Of a DNA stretch of 64,000 nt, positions 53,834-62,603 are shown piece by piece. The DNA lies in NCBI GenBank assembly GCA_017548075.1, contig JAFYNL010000032.1:1-64000 (forward strand), read 5' to 3'. A model generated the notes under the pieces. The model was not told the DNA's origin. It ran no database searches and was given only the letters and a program-made list of their open reading frames with translations. Every line of letters starts with the position of its first letter. Position 1 is the first letter of the stretch. The position numbers and the translations under genes are program-made. Source of the DNA: Bacteroidaceae bacterium (GTDB lineage: Bacteria > Bacteroidota > Bacteroidia > Bacteroidales > Bacteroidaceae).

Positions 53834-54839
53834 GAAACGCATATTATTATTGTTGATTCTTCACTCTTTACTCTTCGCTTTTCATTCGACTGCGCAGAGC
53901 CGCTTTAAGAGGTTCTTGACGAAAGCCGACAGCATACTAACGGATCGCTATTATCATACGTCTTACGACACAAATTATGTGGTCAGACCTGAAGGGAAAT
54001 TGACCTTGAAACTCAAGGGAGACCAAACAGGCAACGGCATTCGAGCTAAAGGAACAGTACACGACCTCAACTTCAAGTCCCATTTGAGCACAAGCTACAA
54101 GACGACTATCTCTATTGCGGGAACTTATCGAGGTCTTTCAGCTTCCTATTCCATCAATCCTGCTAAACTTGCAGGTTTCTACGAAGACTATGAGTTGAAC
54201 ATCAATTACTATGCAAGCCGTTTCTGTATTGATGCCAGCTATCAGCGCTCTTCCTCACTTTCGGGCAACATGACACTTGGAGAAAATTCGTTTCGGATGG
54301 AGTCGGGAGAAGCAGACATGAAGGTCTTTAATATCACGGGTTATTATGTCTTCAACCATCGTCGCTACTCAGTTTCAGCCGCCTACAATCAGAGCTACAT
54401 CCAGCGTCGCTCGGCTGGTTCGTGGCTTGCGGGGTTGAGCTATCAAGGTGGAAGCATCAAAACGAGTGACGAACGGAAAGAGCAGAAACCAGACAGCCCC
54501 GATGTACGTATCGGAGTAGGGCATATAGGTATCGGAGGCGGCTATGGCTATAACCTCGTTCTCGGCAAGAAATGGCTCCTCAATCTTACTTTGCTTCCCA
54601 CTTTCGTGGTCTATAATCGAAACAAACTGACCATAAACGACGAGAGTCGACACGCAGGACGAATGAAGTTCAACATGCTCTTCAACGAGCGAGCCGCCGT
54701 CGTTTATAACTTCTCTTCACGTTATTTTGTCGGACTTACTGCAGTAGCAAACAACTCTGTTTTTGTAGATGATGCCGTTAAGGTTCATCAAAACAAATGG
54801 GTTGCCCATGCCTTTGTTGGAGTACGACTTTGGGAGTAA
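53823..54839 (+). CDS. DUF4421 outer-membrane protein
   Basis: 338 residues from ATG 53823. A signal peptide (ending FHSTAQ) is followed by KFVVRPEG-like and beta-barrel strands (NYYASRFCIDASYQ, GIGGGYGYNLVLGKKWLLNL) ending HAFVGVRLWE. The DUF4421 family occurs in Bacteroidetes, often near patatin-type genes. The start overlaps the patatin gene by 11 bp. The last 18 codons are present again at 58309-58362, and array F follows 7 bp after the stop. Confidence 0.82.
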   Translation: MSSKKRILLLLILHSLLFAFHSTAQSRFKRFLTKADSILTDRYYHTSYDTNYVVRPEGKLTLKLKGDQTGNGIRAKGTVHDLNFKSHLSTSYKTTISIAGTYRGLSASYSINPAKLAGFYEDYELNINYYASRFCIDASYQRSSSLSGNMTLGENSFRMESGEADMKVFNITGYYVFNHRRYSVSAAYNQSYIQRRSAGSWLAGLSYQGGSIKTSDERKEQKPDSPDVRIGVGHIGIGGGYGYNLVLGKKWLLNLTLLPTFVVYNRNKLTINDESRHAGRMKFNMLFNERAAVVYNFSSRYFVGLTAVANNSVFVDDAVKVHQNKWVAHAFVGVRLWE

Positions 54840-54853
54840 GAAAACATAACGTG
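54786..54853 (+). repeat. 68-bp direct repeat, copy 1 (3' end of the DUF4421 gene plus array start)
   Basis: From CATCAAAACAAATGGGTTGC to AACATAACGTG. Copy 2 lies at 58309-58376 with 65 of 68 bases identical; the three differences are synonymous (His, Arg and Glu codons). The homology ends within the first core of the adjoining arrays. Confidence 0.92.
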
Positions 54854-54944
54854 GTTAAAATCCAAACTTAACGTGTTACGTTGACGATTTTAACGTGTGT
54901 CGTTGGCAAAGTTAACGTGTTATGATTGCAAACATAGCTGGCGT
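54847..54944. repeat. 22-bp-pitch core array F (5 cores)
   Basis: Cores begin at 54847 (TAACGTGGTTA), 54869 (TAACGTGTTA), 54891 (TAACGTGTGT), 54913 (TAACGTGTTA) and 54935 (TAGCTGGCGT), exactly 22 bp apart. It starts 7 bp after the DUF4421 stop and lies upstream of the kduD promoter. Confidence 0.9.
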
Positions 54945-55022
54945 CGTTCTCCTCCATCTCGTTTTTGCGCTAAAAAAGTATTAAATGTAATCTGTTATGC
55001 GACGGATTTGGCAAAAAATTCT

Positions 55023-55030
55023 TATATTTG
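55023..55030 (+). promoter_or_regulatory. -7 box of the kdu cassette
   Basis: TATATTTG followed by TAGCTGG, about 54 bp upstream of the kduD ATG at 55084. No clear -33 element at the usual spacing. Confidence 0.6.
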
Positions 55031-55083
55031 TAGCTGGAAACTTTTAAATGGCCATAAACGACACAAATTAAACATTAGAATAA

Positions 55084-55884
55084 ATGGCAAACATCTTTTC
55101 ATTAGAAGGCAAAAATGCTTGGGTTACGGGGGCTTGCTACGGCATCGGCTTCAACATTGCGAAGGCTTTTGTGGAGGCTGGCATCAAGAACATCATCTTC
55201 AACTGCCGCAGCGAAGAGGCTTTGCAACGCGGATACGACAACTATCGAGAGGCAGGCATCAGCAACGCAAAAGGCTACGTCTGCGACGTCACTGACGAAC
55301 AGGCCGTAAAAGCACTTGTGGAGAGGATTCACGAGGAAGTGGGACAGATTGACATTCTGGTAAACAACGCAGGAATCATCAAACGCATTCCCATGCACGA
55401 GATGAAGCGCGAGGAGTTCCAGCAGGTTATCGACATCGACCTCGTAGGTCCCTTCATCTGCTCTTCTGCCGTTCTGCCAGAGATGATGGAGCGTCGAGAA
55501 GGTAAGATTATCAACGTCTGCTCGATGATGTCGGAACTGGGCCGCGAGACGGTAAGTGCTTACGCTGCTGCCAAAGGCGGACTGAAGATGCTGACACGCA
55601 ACATCTGCTCGGAATATGGCGAGTATAACATCCAATGCAACGGCATCGGTCCGGGCTATGTCGCCACGCCTCAGACCGCTCCTCTACGAGAGCGTCAGCC
55701 AGATGGAAGCCGTCATCCTTTCGACAGTTTCATCTGTGCCAAAACTCCTGCAGGTCGTTGGCTCGAACCCGAGGAAGTGGGCGGTCCTGCAGTATTCCTG
55801 GCTTCTCACGCTTCGGATGCCGTCAACGGGCACATCCTGTATGTAGATGGAGGCATTCTGGCTTACATTGGGAAACAACCTTAA
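55084..55884 (+). CDS. kduD: KduD/gluconate 5-dehydrogenase-like SDR
   Basis: 266 residues. VTGACYGIGFNIAKAF is the TGxxxGxG dinucleotide site, VNNAGIIKRIPMHEM the NNAG motif, and NVCSMMSELGRETVSAYAAA(K) the Ser-Tyr-Lys catalytic set. HILYVDGGILAYIG is the normal SDR end. KduD reduces 2,5-diketo-3-deoxygluconate to KDG, the last step before KDG kinase. The adjoining kduI gene supports this over gluconate 5-dehydrogenase, which is the closest alternative. Confidence 0.88.
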   Translation: MANIFSLEGKNAWVTGACYGIGFNIAKAFVEAGIKNIIFNCRSEEALQRGYDNYREAGISNAKGYVCDVTDEQAVKALVERIHEEVGQIDILVNNAGIIKRIPMHEMKREEFQQVIDIDLVGPFICSSAVLPEMMERREGKIINVCSMMSELGRETVSAYAAAKGGLKMLTRNICSEYGEYNIQCNGIGPGYVATPQTAPLRERQPDGSRHPFDSFICAKTPAGRWLEPEEVGGPAVFLASHASDAVNGHILYVDGGILAYIGKQP

Positions 55885-55915
55885 AATATTAAACATTGAA
55901 CACTGAACATTGAAA

Positions 55916-57286
55916 ATGGAGCAGGTTTTCAGTTATATCATCAGTTTGGGAGCTTCGGTGATGATGCCGATTCTGTTTACCATTATTGGGCTTTGCATCG
56001 GACTGAAGTTCGGAAAGTCTTTGAAGTCAGGACTTTATGTGGGTGTGGGATTCGTAGGTCTTGGCATCGTGACAGCCTTGTTGACGAATAACTTCGGTGG
56101 GCCGCTGAGTGATATTTCACGCCTGTACGACCTTCAGCTTGGCGTTTTCGATATGGGATGGCCCGCAGCCGCTGCAGTAGCCTACAACACAGCCGTCGGG
56201 GCTTTAATTATTCCCATCTGTCTGGGTGTAAACTTCCTGATGCTCCTCACCAAAACTACGCGAACTATCAACATAGACCTCTGGAACTATTGGCACTTTG
56301 CTTTCATCGGAGCTGTGGCTTATTTTGTGATGGGAGAGAGTCTGGCTTGGGGTTACTTCGCAGCTATCGTGTGCTATATCAATACTTTGGTAATGGCCGA
56401 TCTCACGGCAAACAAGTTCCAGGGCTACTACGAAAATATGGAAGGCATCTCCATTCCGCAGCCTTTCTGCCAGAGCTTCACAGCCTTTGCTATGGGCATC
56501 AACTGGTTGCTTGACAAGATTCCTGGTTTTTCTAAGCTTGATATTGATGCTGAGGGACTGAAGAAGAAGTTCGGAGTGCTTGGAGAACCTTTGGTATTGG
56601 GCGTGATTGTTGGTATGTTGATTGGTGCTTTGGCTCAACTCGATATCAAAAAGATACTGTTCCTGGGCGTTACGATGGGAGCTGTGATGGAACTCATCCC
56701 TCGCATCACCAAGTTGTTTATCGACGGACTGATGCCCATTTCGAAGAAGACTCAGGAGATGGTGAAGAGGAAGTTCAACGGCAAGAAAGTATATATAGGA
56801 ATGTCGCCAGCACTCGTAATCGGACATCCCACCACATTGGTAGTGAGCCTTTTGCTCATTCCTGTAACGCTTGGAATGGCCGTCATCCTGCCGGGCAATG
56901 CGTTCTTGCCTTTGGCTTCGCTGGCAGGAATGTTCTATGTCTTCGTAATGGTGCTCCCCTATACAAAAGGAAACGTAGTGAAGACCTTTGTCGTAGGACT
57001 GATAGCTCTTGCCGTCGGGCTTTACTTTGTGACCGATATGGCTCCAGCATTCACGCAAGCTGCCCATTCTGTCTTCAATCAGACAGGCGACAATGCTGCA
57101 AAGATACCTGAAGGCTTCGAGGCTGGTGCACTCGACTTCGCAAGCTCACTCTTCGGATGGGTTATCTACAAGTGCGTGAACAACTTGCAATGGGTTGGTA
57201 TGGGTGTGCTGACCGTCTTTACTTTGGGCATGATGTGGTGGAACCGCAGACGCATCATTGCCGACGAGGAACAATCAAAACAATAA
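55916..57286 (+). CDS. Orphan EIIC (galactitol/ascorbate-type) sugar transporter
   Basis: 456 residues from ATG 55916, about 11 membrane helices ([40 protein letters not shown], and others). The sequence fits the EIIC-GAT family (GatC/UlaA relatives) of phosphotransferase systems. There is no IIA or IIB domain or gene, nor EI/HPr, in the window, so it probably transports without phosphorylation. Its place between kduD and kduI suggests import of an unsaturated uronate product. ATTGAA-type repeats stand just upstream of the start. Confidence 0.78.
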   Translation: MEQVFSYIISLGASVMMPILFTIIGLCIGLKFGKSLKSGLYVGVGFVGLGIVTALLTNNFGGPLSDISRLYDLQLGVFDMGWPAAAAVAYNTAVGALIIPICLGVNFLMLLTKTTRTINIDLWNYWHFAFIGAVAYFVMGESLAWGYFAAIVCYINTLVMADLTANKFQGYYENMEGISIPQPFCQSFTAFAMGINWLLDKIPGFSKLDIDAEGLKKKFGVLGEPLVLGVIVGMLIGALAQLDIKKILFLGVTMGAVMELIPRITKLFIDGLMPISKKTQEMVKRKFNGKKVYIGMSPALVIGHPTTLVVSLLLIPVTLGMAVILPGNAFLPLASLAGMFYVFVMVLPYTKGNVVKTFVVGLIALAVGLYFVTDMAPAFTQAAHSVFNQTGDNAAKIPEGFEAGALDFASSLFGWVIYKCVNNLQWVGMGVLTVFTLGMMWWNRRRIIADEEQSKQ

Positions 57287-57293
57287 TATAAAT

Positions 57294-58277
57294 ATGAAGA
57301 AACTGTTTTTAAGCTTGTTGGTTATGAGTTCAATAGCTGTATCTGCCCAGCAGACAATGAATTTCCAGACGGCTTGTCATCCTGAAGATGTTAAGCATTA
57401 CGACACACAGACTCTGCGCGACAGATTCGTGATGGAGAAGGTAATGGCTGCCGACGAAATCAATCTGACTTATTCAATGTACGACCGCTTTATCTTTGGC
57501 GGAGCAATGCCTGTTACAAAAGACTTAAAGTTGGAGACGCATCCTCAACTTCGTGCCAACTATTTCATGCGCAATCGAGAACTTGGAATCATCAATACTG
57601 GCGGCGATGGTGTGGTAATCGTCGATGGTCAGGAGTATCCTTTGGGTTATAGCGAGGCTCTTTATGTTGGTCGAGGATGGCTCGGCAAAGACAAGAACGG
57701 AAAGGACATCGACACCAATAAAGAGGTGATATTCCGTTCGAAAGATGCTAAGAACCCCGCTAAGTTCTATCTGAATTCAGCTACTGCCCATCAGCATTAC
57801 AAGACGCAATGGGTTACCCTCGACGGACGAAAGAACGGGAAGGTACAGAGCCTGAAGGCTGTGATTGTGGGTACTAAGGAGAAACCTCTTGGAACAAAGG
57901 CTGAGAGCAACCTGCGCACCATCAACCAATTGATTGTGAACACAGCCCTCGAGGAAGGTCCTTGCCAACTCCAAATGGGTTTAACGCAACTGCAGGAAGG
58001 CTCTGTGTGGAACACGATGCCACCTCACACTCATGGCCGTCGAGTAGAAGCATACTACTACTTCAACGTGCCTGAAGGTCAAACCGTTAGTCACATTATG
58101 GGAGAGCCTCAGGAGAGCCGAGTCGTTTGGTTGCACAACGAACAAGCCATTATGTCGCCAGAGTGGAGCATCCATTGCGCTAGCGCCACATACTACTACA
58201 CCTTTATCTGGGGTATGGCTGGCGAGAACCTCGACTACAACGACAAAGACGTCATCGAGGTAGGTGACTTAAGATAG
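57294..58277 (+). CDS. kduI: KduI isomerase with a signal peptide (periplasmic)
   Basis: 327 residues, about 50 longer than E. coli KduI. The extra part is an N-terminal signal peptide, [20 protein letters not shown]. The core is typical: [41 protein letters not shown] (zinc ligands His, His and Glu) and [14 protein letters not shown] (the fourth His). KduI converts 5-keto-4-deoxyuronate to 2,5-diketo-3-deoxygluconate. The signal peptide places this step in the periplasm, before import by the neighbouring transporter, with KduD acting afterwards in the cytoplasm. The start is 8 bp after the transporter stop. Confidence 0.92.
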   Translation: MKKLFLSLLVMSSIAVSAQQTMNFQTACHPEDVKHYDTQTLRDRFVMEKVMAADEINLTYSMYDRFIFGGAMPVTKDLKLETHPQLRANYFMRNRELGIINTGGDGVVIVDGQEYPLGYSEALYVGRGWLGKDKNGKDIDTNKEVIFRSKDAKNPAKFYLNSATAHQHYKTQWVTLDGRKNGKVQSLKAVIVGTKEKPLGTKAESNLRTINQLIVNTALEEGPCQLQMGLTQLQEGSVWNTMPPHTHGRRVEAYYYFNVPEGQTVSHIMGEPQESRVVWLHNEQAIMSPEWSIHCASATYYYTFIWGMAGENLDYNDKDVIEVGDLR

Positions 58278-58308
58278 AATTTATCTTTACATCAGTACTC
58301 TGACTGCC

Positions 58309-58362
58309 CATCAAAACAAATGGGTTGCCCACGCCTTTGTTGGAGTACGCCTTTGGGAATAA
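58309..58362 (+). pseudogene. Remnant: last 17 codons and stop of a DUF4421 gene
   Basis: Encodes HQNKWVAHAFVGVRLWE and a stop, identical in protein to the end of the gene at 53823-54839. No further homology lies upstream of 58309. It belongs to the 68-bp direct repeat (copy 2) and lies 31 bp after the kduI stop. Confidence 0.88.
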
Positions 58363-58376
58363 GAAAACATAACGTG
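58309..58376 (+). repeat. 68-bp direct repeat, copy 2
   Basis: 65 of 68 bases match 54786-54853. Together the copies bracket the kduD-EIIC-kduI cassette (54854-58308). Confidence 0.92.
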
Positions 58377-58445
58377 CCTAGTTTGTCAACTAAGCACGTT
58401 ATGTTTGCGAACGTAACACGTTAAGTTTGCGATTTAACCTAGGTG
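58370..58445. repeat. 22-bp-pitch core array G (4 cores)
   Basis: Cores begin at 58370 (TAACGTGCCT), 58392 (AAGCACGTTA), 58414 (TAACACGTTA) and 58436 (AACCTAGGTG), exactly 22 bp apart. It lies between the DUF4421 remnant and the convergent rho stop at 58453. Confidence 0.88.
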
Positions 58446-58452
58446 TGTTTCC

Positions 58453-60222
58453 TTACGAATTCATGCTGAGAAGGAATTCCTCGTTGCTTTCTGTGTTCTC
58501 GAGACGAGACTTTACTTCGTTCATCGCTTCGATAGGCGTCATGTCGGCAAGGAATTTCCTTAATATCCACATGCGGTCGAGGGTCATCTTGTCCTGAAGC
58601 AGGTCGTCGCGACGAGTGCTACTTGCCACGATGTTGACAGCCGGGAAGATGCGCTTGTTGGAGAGAACGCGGTCGAGCTGCAGTTCCATATTGCCCGTAC
58701 CCTTGAACTCCTCGAAGATGACTTCGTCCATCTTGCTACCAGTATCGATAAGAGCAGTTGCGATGATGGTCAGACTTCCGCCATTCTCGATGTTACGAGC
58801 CGCTCCGAAGAAGCGTTTGGGCTTGTGAAGAGCGTTTGCATCCACACCACCACTCAGCACCTTTCCGCTTGCGGGAGAAACAGTATTATAGGCTCGAGCA
58901 AGACGAGTGATTGAGTCGAGGAAGATGACTACATCGTGTCCGCATTCAACCATTCGCTTTGCTTTCTCGAGCACGATTCCAGCAATCTTTACGTGACGTT
59001 CTGCAGGCTCGTCGAAGGTACTTGCAATCACCTCAGCCTTAACGGTTCTGGCCATATCGGTAACTTCTTCAGGACGCTCGTCAATAAGGAGCATCATGAG
59101 GTAAGCTTCAGGATGATTAGCTGCAATTGCGTTGGCAATGTCTTTCATCAAAAGCGTCTTACCAGTCTTTGGCTGCGCCACAATCAAAGCACGCTGGCCT
59201 TTGCCGATAGGAGCGAAGAGGTCAACCACTCGAGCCGAGAGGGAGTCGCCTTTGCCCTTGCAAAGTTTGAACTTCTCATCTGGGAAGAGCGGAGTAAGGT
59301 TCTCGAAAGGACTGCGATCGCGAACCGTATCGGGATTGCATCCGTTGATGCGTTCAACACGAATCAGGGGGAAGAACTTCTCGCCATGCAGAGGAGGACG
59401 AACAGGACCTTCCACAACGTCACCAGTCTTCAAGCCAAACTGCTTTACCATTTGCTGAGTGACATAAATATCGTCAGGACTGCTCAGGTAGTTATAGTCG
59501 CTGCTACGCAGGAAACCGAAGCCTTCAGGCATTACCTCGAGTACGCCTTCGCCACGAATGTTCTCGCCAAAGTTGTAGGAAGAAGGTGCGGCTCCACGAC
59601 CTCCATCTGTTTCCGTCGATGGAGTGGGAACAAAATTCTCCCCTTTGGAAGATTTAGAGGGGGCTACAGCTATTTCCTTTGCCTGCTCTTCAGCAGATGG
59701 AATGTCCTGAATGATGATGAAGTCGTCGGAAACCTGAGACTCGGAAGTCGTCAGTTCGTCTTCTTCGTTGAGAGCTTCAACATCGAGGGCCTTTGCTTTG
59801 CGCTTTGTGGCAGGCTTCTCTTCTTCGAGAGCCTTTGCCAGTTCTTCAGCAGCCTCTGCTTTGGCTTCTCCGATGCGTTTGCGACGCTTTTTCTCGGGTT
59901 GAGGCTCCGTCACAGGAGTTTCAGCTTGTTGAGTCTGTTCTGCTTGTTTAGCAGCTTCCTCGGCTTCCTTCTCAGCCTTTGACTTACGTCCGCGTTTCTT
60001 CGGCACTTTAACTTCTGTGGGTTCTGTTGTTTCAGTAGCCTCGACAGCCTTAGGTTTACGTCCACGCTTCTTAGGAGCGGGCTCAACAGGAGCCTGCAAA
60101 GATTGAGCATCTAATATGTTGTAAATGAGTGTGGTTTGGTCGTTACTTAACTCCGCACCAAGCTTTCCGGCAAGCGCAGTAAGCTCTGCCAGAGTCATTC
60201 CTTCAAGTTCACTTTTGTGCAT
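58453..60222 (-). CDS. rho: Transcription termination factor Rho with disordered insert
   Basis: 589 residues against about 420 in E. coli. The Rho_N SAP-like start ([20 protein letters not shown]) is followed by about 180 residues of low-complexity, Lys/Glu/Ala-rich sequence with three AT-hook-like basic motifs ([22 protein letters not shown]). The core then has the RNA-binding cold-shock domain ([20 protein letters not shown]), Walker [27 protein letters not shown] and the R-loop [13 protein letters not shown]. In Bacteroides thetaiotaomicron a similar insert has been reported to drive phase separation. Promoter TACCTTTG at 60328-60321. Confidence 0.96.
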   Translation of the reverse strand: MHKSELEGMTLAELTALAGKLGAELSNDQTTLIYNILDAQSLQAPVEPAPKKRGRKPKAVEATETTEPTEVKVPKKRGRKSKAEKEAEEAAKQAEQTQQAETPVTEPQPEKKRRKRIGEAKAEAAEELAKALEEEKPATKRKAKALDVEALNEEDELTTSESQVSDDFIIIQDIPSAEEQAKEIAVAPSKSSKGENFVPTPSTETDGGRGAAPSSYNFGENIRGEGVLEVMPEGFGFLRSSDYNYLSSPDDIYVTQQMVKQFGLKTGDVVEGPVRPPLHGEKFFPLIRVERINGCNPDTVRDRSPFENLTPLFPDEKFKLCKGKGDSLSARVVDLFAPIGKGQRALIVAQPKTGKTLLMKDIANAIAANHPEAYLMMLLIDERPEEVTDMARTVKAEVIASTFDEPAERHVKIAGIVLEKAKRMVECGHDVVIFLDSITRLARAYNTVSPASGKVLSGGVDANALHKPKRFFGAARNIENGGSLTIIATALIDTGSKMDEVIFEEFKGTGNMELQLDRVLSNKRIFPAVNIVASSTRRDDLLQDKMTLDRMWILRKFLADMTPIEAMNEVKSRLENTESNEEFLLSMNS

Positions 60223-60320
60223 AATCTACGTATGCTTTAGTAATAATAAATAATGTATAAAAGGGGAAATATCGAACTGCCGAAAACACGATTGGCAGCC
60301 ATTTCTCTAAAATTGTGATG

Positions 60321-60328
60321 CAAAGGTA
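60321..60328 (-). promoter_or_regulatory. -7 box of rho
   Basis: TACCTTTG on the minus strand, about 99 bp before the rho ATG at 60222, giving a long leader that could carry autoregulation, as known for rho in other bacteria (inference). Confidence 0.72.
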
Positions 60329-60392
60329 CGACAAATAATTCAAAATTCAAAATAATTAAATTCAAATTTATGGTTTATTCTTGCTTTTTGTG

Positions 60393-60400
60393 TACTTTTG
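60393..60400 (+). promoter_or_regulatory. -7 box of the ABC-F gene; fixes the start
   Basis: TACTTTTG followed by CAGGG, 13 bp before the ATG at 60414. An upstream in-frame codon (60381) precedes the box. Confidence 0.72.
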
Positions 60401-60413
60401 CAGGGAAAATAGC

Positions 60414-62276
60414 ATGGTTTCATACTTACAGGTACAGAATCTGACGCGAAGTGTGGGGGACAAGACGCTTTTCCGCGACCTCAACTTCAGTATAGGCGAA
60501 GGGCAAAAGGTTGGTCTCATCGCCAAGAACGGTACTGGTAAAAGTACTTTGCTCAACATTCTGAGTGGCAACGATCAAGCCGACGAAGGGCAAGTTGTCT
60601 ATCGTAATGACCTTCGTGTCGGTTACTTGGAACAAACGCCAAACTATCCGCTCGACCTTACTGTTATCGAGGCTTGTTTCTGGCACGGAAACGAGACGAC
60701 CAACCTCATTCGTGAGTACGAGACTTGTATGGCTTCGACAACTCAGGAAGGACTGCAAGACATTCTCGACCGAATGGAGCAACAAAAAGCTTGGGACTAC
60801 GAGAATCGCGCCAAGACTATCCTTTCGCAACTTTTCATCACAGAGTTCGATAAACCTCTTTCGCAGCTTTCTGGTGGTCAACTCAAGCGTGTGGCATTGG
60901 CTAATACGCTTATCATGGAACCAGACTTCCTTATTCTCGATGAGCCGACTAACCATCTTGACCTTCAGATGATAGAGTGGCTCGAGAATTACCTTTCCCG
61001 TTCAAACGTCACTTTGTTGATGGTCACTCACGATCGCTATTTCCTCGACCGCGTTTGTTCCGTTATCCTCGAGCTTGATGAAGAGACCATCTACGCTTAT
61101 CAGGGCAACTATGAGTATTTCCTCGAACATCGTGCTCAACGGCTTGAAGTAGCTCGTGCAGAGGTTGCGAGGGCTACGAACCTTTATCGGACGGAACTCG
61201 ATTGGATGCGACGGATGCCGCAGGCTCGCGGACATAAGGCCAGATATCGCGAGGAAGTCTTTTATGAACTTGAGAAGCAAGCCCATCGTCGGATTGAGGA
61301 GCAGCAGGTCAGACTTGAGATGAAGTCCACCTACATCGGCAGTAAAATCTTTGAGGCAGAATATGTGAGCAAAGCTTATGGCGACCTCGTTCTGCTCAAG
61401 GACTTCTACTACAACTTCTCGCGTTACGAAAAGCTGGGTATTGTCGGCAACAACGGCACAGGCAAGAGCACTTTCGTTAAGATGTTGCTGGGATTGGTAA
61501 AGCCCGATAGCGGTCGCTTCGTTATAGGCGAGACCGTTCGATTCGGCTATTATAGTCAGGAAGGGATGGAGTTCGACGAGCAGATGAAGGTTATCGATGC
61601 CGTTCGCAAAACTGCAGAATACGTCGATTTGGGAGGTGGAAGAAAGCTCTCGGCAATGCAGTTCCTGCAACATTTCATGTTCTCGCCCCAGCAACAACAG
61701 AACTACATCTACAAGCTTTCAGGTGGCGAGAAGCGTCGTCTCTACCTCTGTACTGTGCTCATGCAAAGCCCCAACTTCCTCGTTCTTGATGAGCCTACCA
61801 ACGATCTCGACATCACTTCTTTGCAGATTTTGGAGCAATACTTGCAAGACTTCCGAGGTTGTGTCATCATCATCAGTCACGATCGCTACTTCATGGACAA
61901 AGTCGTCGACCATCTCTTCGTCTTCAAAGGCGACGGCAGAGTAAAGGACTTTCCTGGCAATTATACGCAGTATAGAGAGTGGGAGAAGTTGGAGCCAGAG
62001 CCCAAGAAGACTCAGAGCACTCAGAATACTCCGAAAACTCAGAACTATCAAGGGGAGAGAAAGCGCAAAATGTCTTTCCGCGAGAAACAGGAGTTCGATA
62101 CATTAGGCAAGGAAATAGATGCTTTGGAGCAGGAGAAGAAGGACATCGAAGCTGCCCTCAGTAGCGGCACTCTCAGCACTCAGGAAATCATCGATATGAG
62201 CAAACGCTTGCCCGTCGTGAATGATCTCCTCGACGAAAAATCGATGCGTTGGCTCGAACTCAGCGAGATAGAGTAG
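60414..62276 (+). CDS. uup: ABC-F ATPase, Uup type
   Basis: 620 residues from ATG 60414. Two ABC domains: Walker A GLIAKNGTGKSTLLNIL and GIVGNNGTGKSTFVKML, signatures LSGGQLKRVALAN and LSGGEKRRLYLCT, Walker B FLILDEPTNHLDL and FLVLDEPTNDLDI. The 80-residue linker holds RTELDWMRRMPQARGHKARY, the P-site tRNA interaction motif. The C-terminal coiled coil (KMSFREKQEFDTLGKEIDAL) is the DNA-binding-like domain of Uup. No membrane segment: it acts on the ribosome. Uup over an antibiotic-resistance ABC-F is favoured by the C-terminal domain and linker. Confidence 0.93.
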   Translation: MVSYLQVQNLTRSVGDKTLFRDLNFSIGEGQKVGLIAKNGTGKSTLLNILSGNDQADEGQVVYRNDLRVGYLEQTPNYPLDLTVIEACFWHGNETTNLIREYETCMASTTQEGLQDILDRMEQQKAWDYENRAKTILSQLFITEFDKPLSQLSGGQLKRVALANTLIMEPDFLILDEPTNHLDLQMIEWLENYLSRSNVTLLMVTHDRYFLDRVCSVILELDEETIYAYQGNYEYFLEHRAQRLEVARAEVARATNLYRTELDWMRRMPQARGHKARYREEVFYELEKQAHRRIEEQQVRLEMKSTYIGSKIFEAEYVSKAYGDLVLLKDFYYNFSRYEKLGIVGNNGTGKSTFVKMLLGLVKPDSGRFVIGETVRFGYYSQEGMEFDEQMKVIDAVRKTAEYVDLGGGRKLSAMQFLQHFMFSPQQQQNYIYKLSGGEKRRLYLCTVLMQSPNFLVLDEPTNDLDITSLQILEQYLQDFRGCVIIISHDRYFMDKVVDHLFVFKGDGRVKDFPGNYTQYREWEKLEPEPKKTQSTQNTPKTQNYQGERKRKMSFREKQEFDTLGKEIDALEQEKKDIEAALSSGTLSTQEIIDMSKRLPVVNDLLDEKSMRWLELSEIE

Positions 62277-62312
62277 GAGGGCAGGCGTCTTTTGTAGTGA
62301 GGTAAAAAGAAA

Positions 62313-62344
62313 ATCCCCGAGACACTTAGTTGTGCCTCGGGGAT
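62313..62344. terminator. Bidirectional hairpin after the ABC-F gene
   Basis: ATCCCCGAG and CTCGGGGAT pair, with a further CAC/GTG extension around a short loop. On the minus strand it runs into TTTCTTTTTACC, making it a good terminator for the peptide and secreted-protein genes that converge here. Confidence 0.82.
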
Positions 62345-62366
62345 AGTTGTTATATAGGACTTTGTT

Positions 62367-62516
62367 TTATTCTTCGCCCCAAATGTCCCAATTGTTATCT
62401 TCCTTTGTGAGGGCAGCGCTGCCGTCAACAGGAGTTTCACTTATAGGGAGACTTTCTGCAAGCATCTGAACTGCCTGAGCCTCTTCAATTTTCATTGCTG
62501 GTGCTAAGTATTTCAT
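62367..62516 (-). CDS. 49-residue peptide with Trp/acidic C-terminus
   Basis: Starts MKYLAPAMKIEEAQAVQMLA and ends TKEDNNWDIWGEE. There is no standard signal peptide: the N-terminal half is an amphipathic helix, the middle is Ser/Pro/Gly-rich and the end is two tryptophans among Asp/Glu. I recall similar short proteins in Prevotella genomes but know of no named family. It lies 87 bp downstream of the T9SS-type gene on the same strand and ends just before a terminator. A palindromic element lies between them. Confidence 0.68.
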   Translation of the reverse strand: MKYLAPAMKIEEAQAVQMLAESLPISETPVDGSAALTKEDNNWDIWGEE

Positions 62517-62555
62517 ATTCTTTATAATTATAAGTTAATATTCAAATTATAAGGT

Positions 62556-62592
62556 TTCCCCCAATCCCTCTCCTCGAAAGAGAGGGAAGGGG
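62556..62592. repeat. C-rich/G-rich imperfect palindrome
   Basis: CCCCCAATCCCTCTCCTCGA continued by a complementary half (AGAGAGGGAAGGGG) forms a hairpin. It looks like the CCCC...GGGG intergenic repeats seen in many Bacteroidales, but no second copy is present in this window. Confidence 0.6.
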
Positions 62593-62603
62593 AAAAGAAT
62601 CTC

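Noticed and set aside
54854-58308. Integrative element with att sites around the kdu genes
   Set aside because: No integrase, transposase or tRNA is present; the 68-bp repeat is a gene 3' end with synonymous changes, which fits recombination better.
4913-58445. CRISPR interpretation of the regular repeats
   Set aside because: Cores are only 10 bp, the intervening 12-mers are variants of one sequence, arrays have 4-6 units, and no cas genes are present.
60414-62276. Antibiotic-resistance ABC-F protein
   Set aside because: The C-terminal Uup-like coiled coil and linker motif favour the housekeeping Uup class.
62556-62592. Strong terminator of the T9SS cargo gene
   Set aside because: It forms a hairpin but lacks a U-tract on the minus strand, so read-through into the peptide gene is expected.
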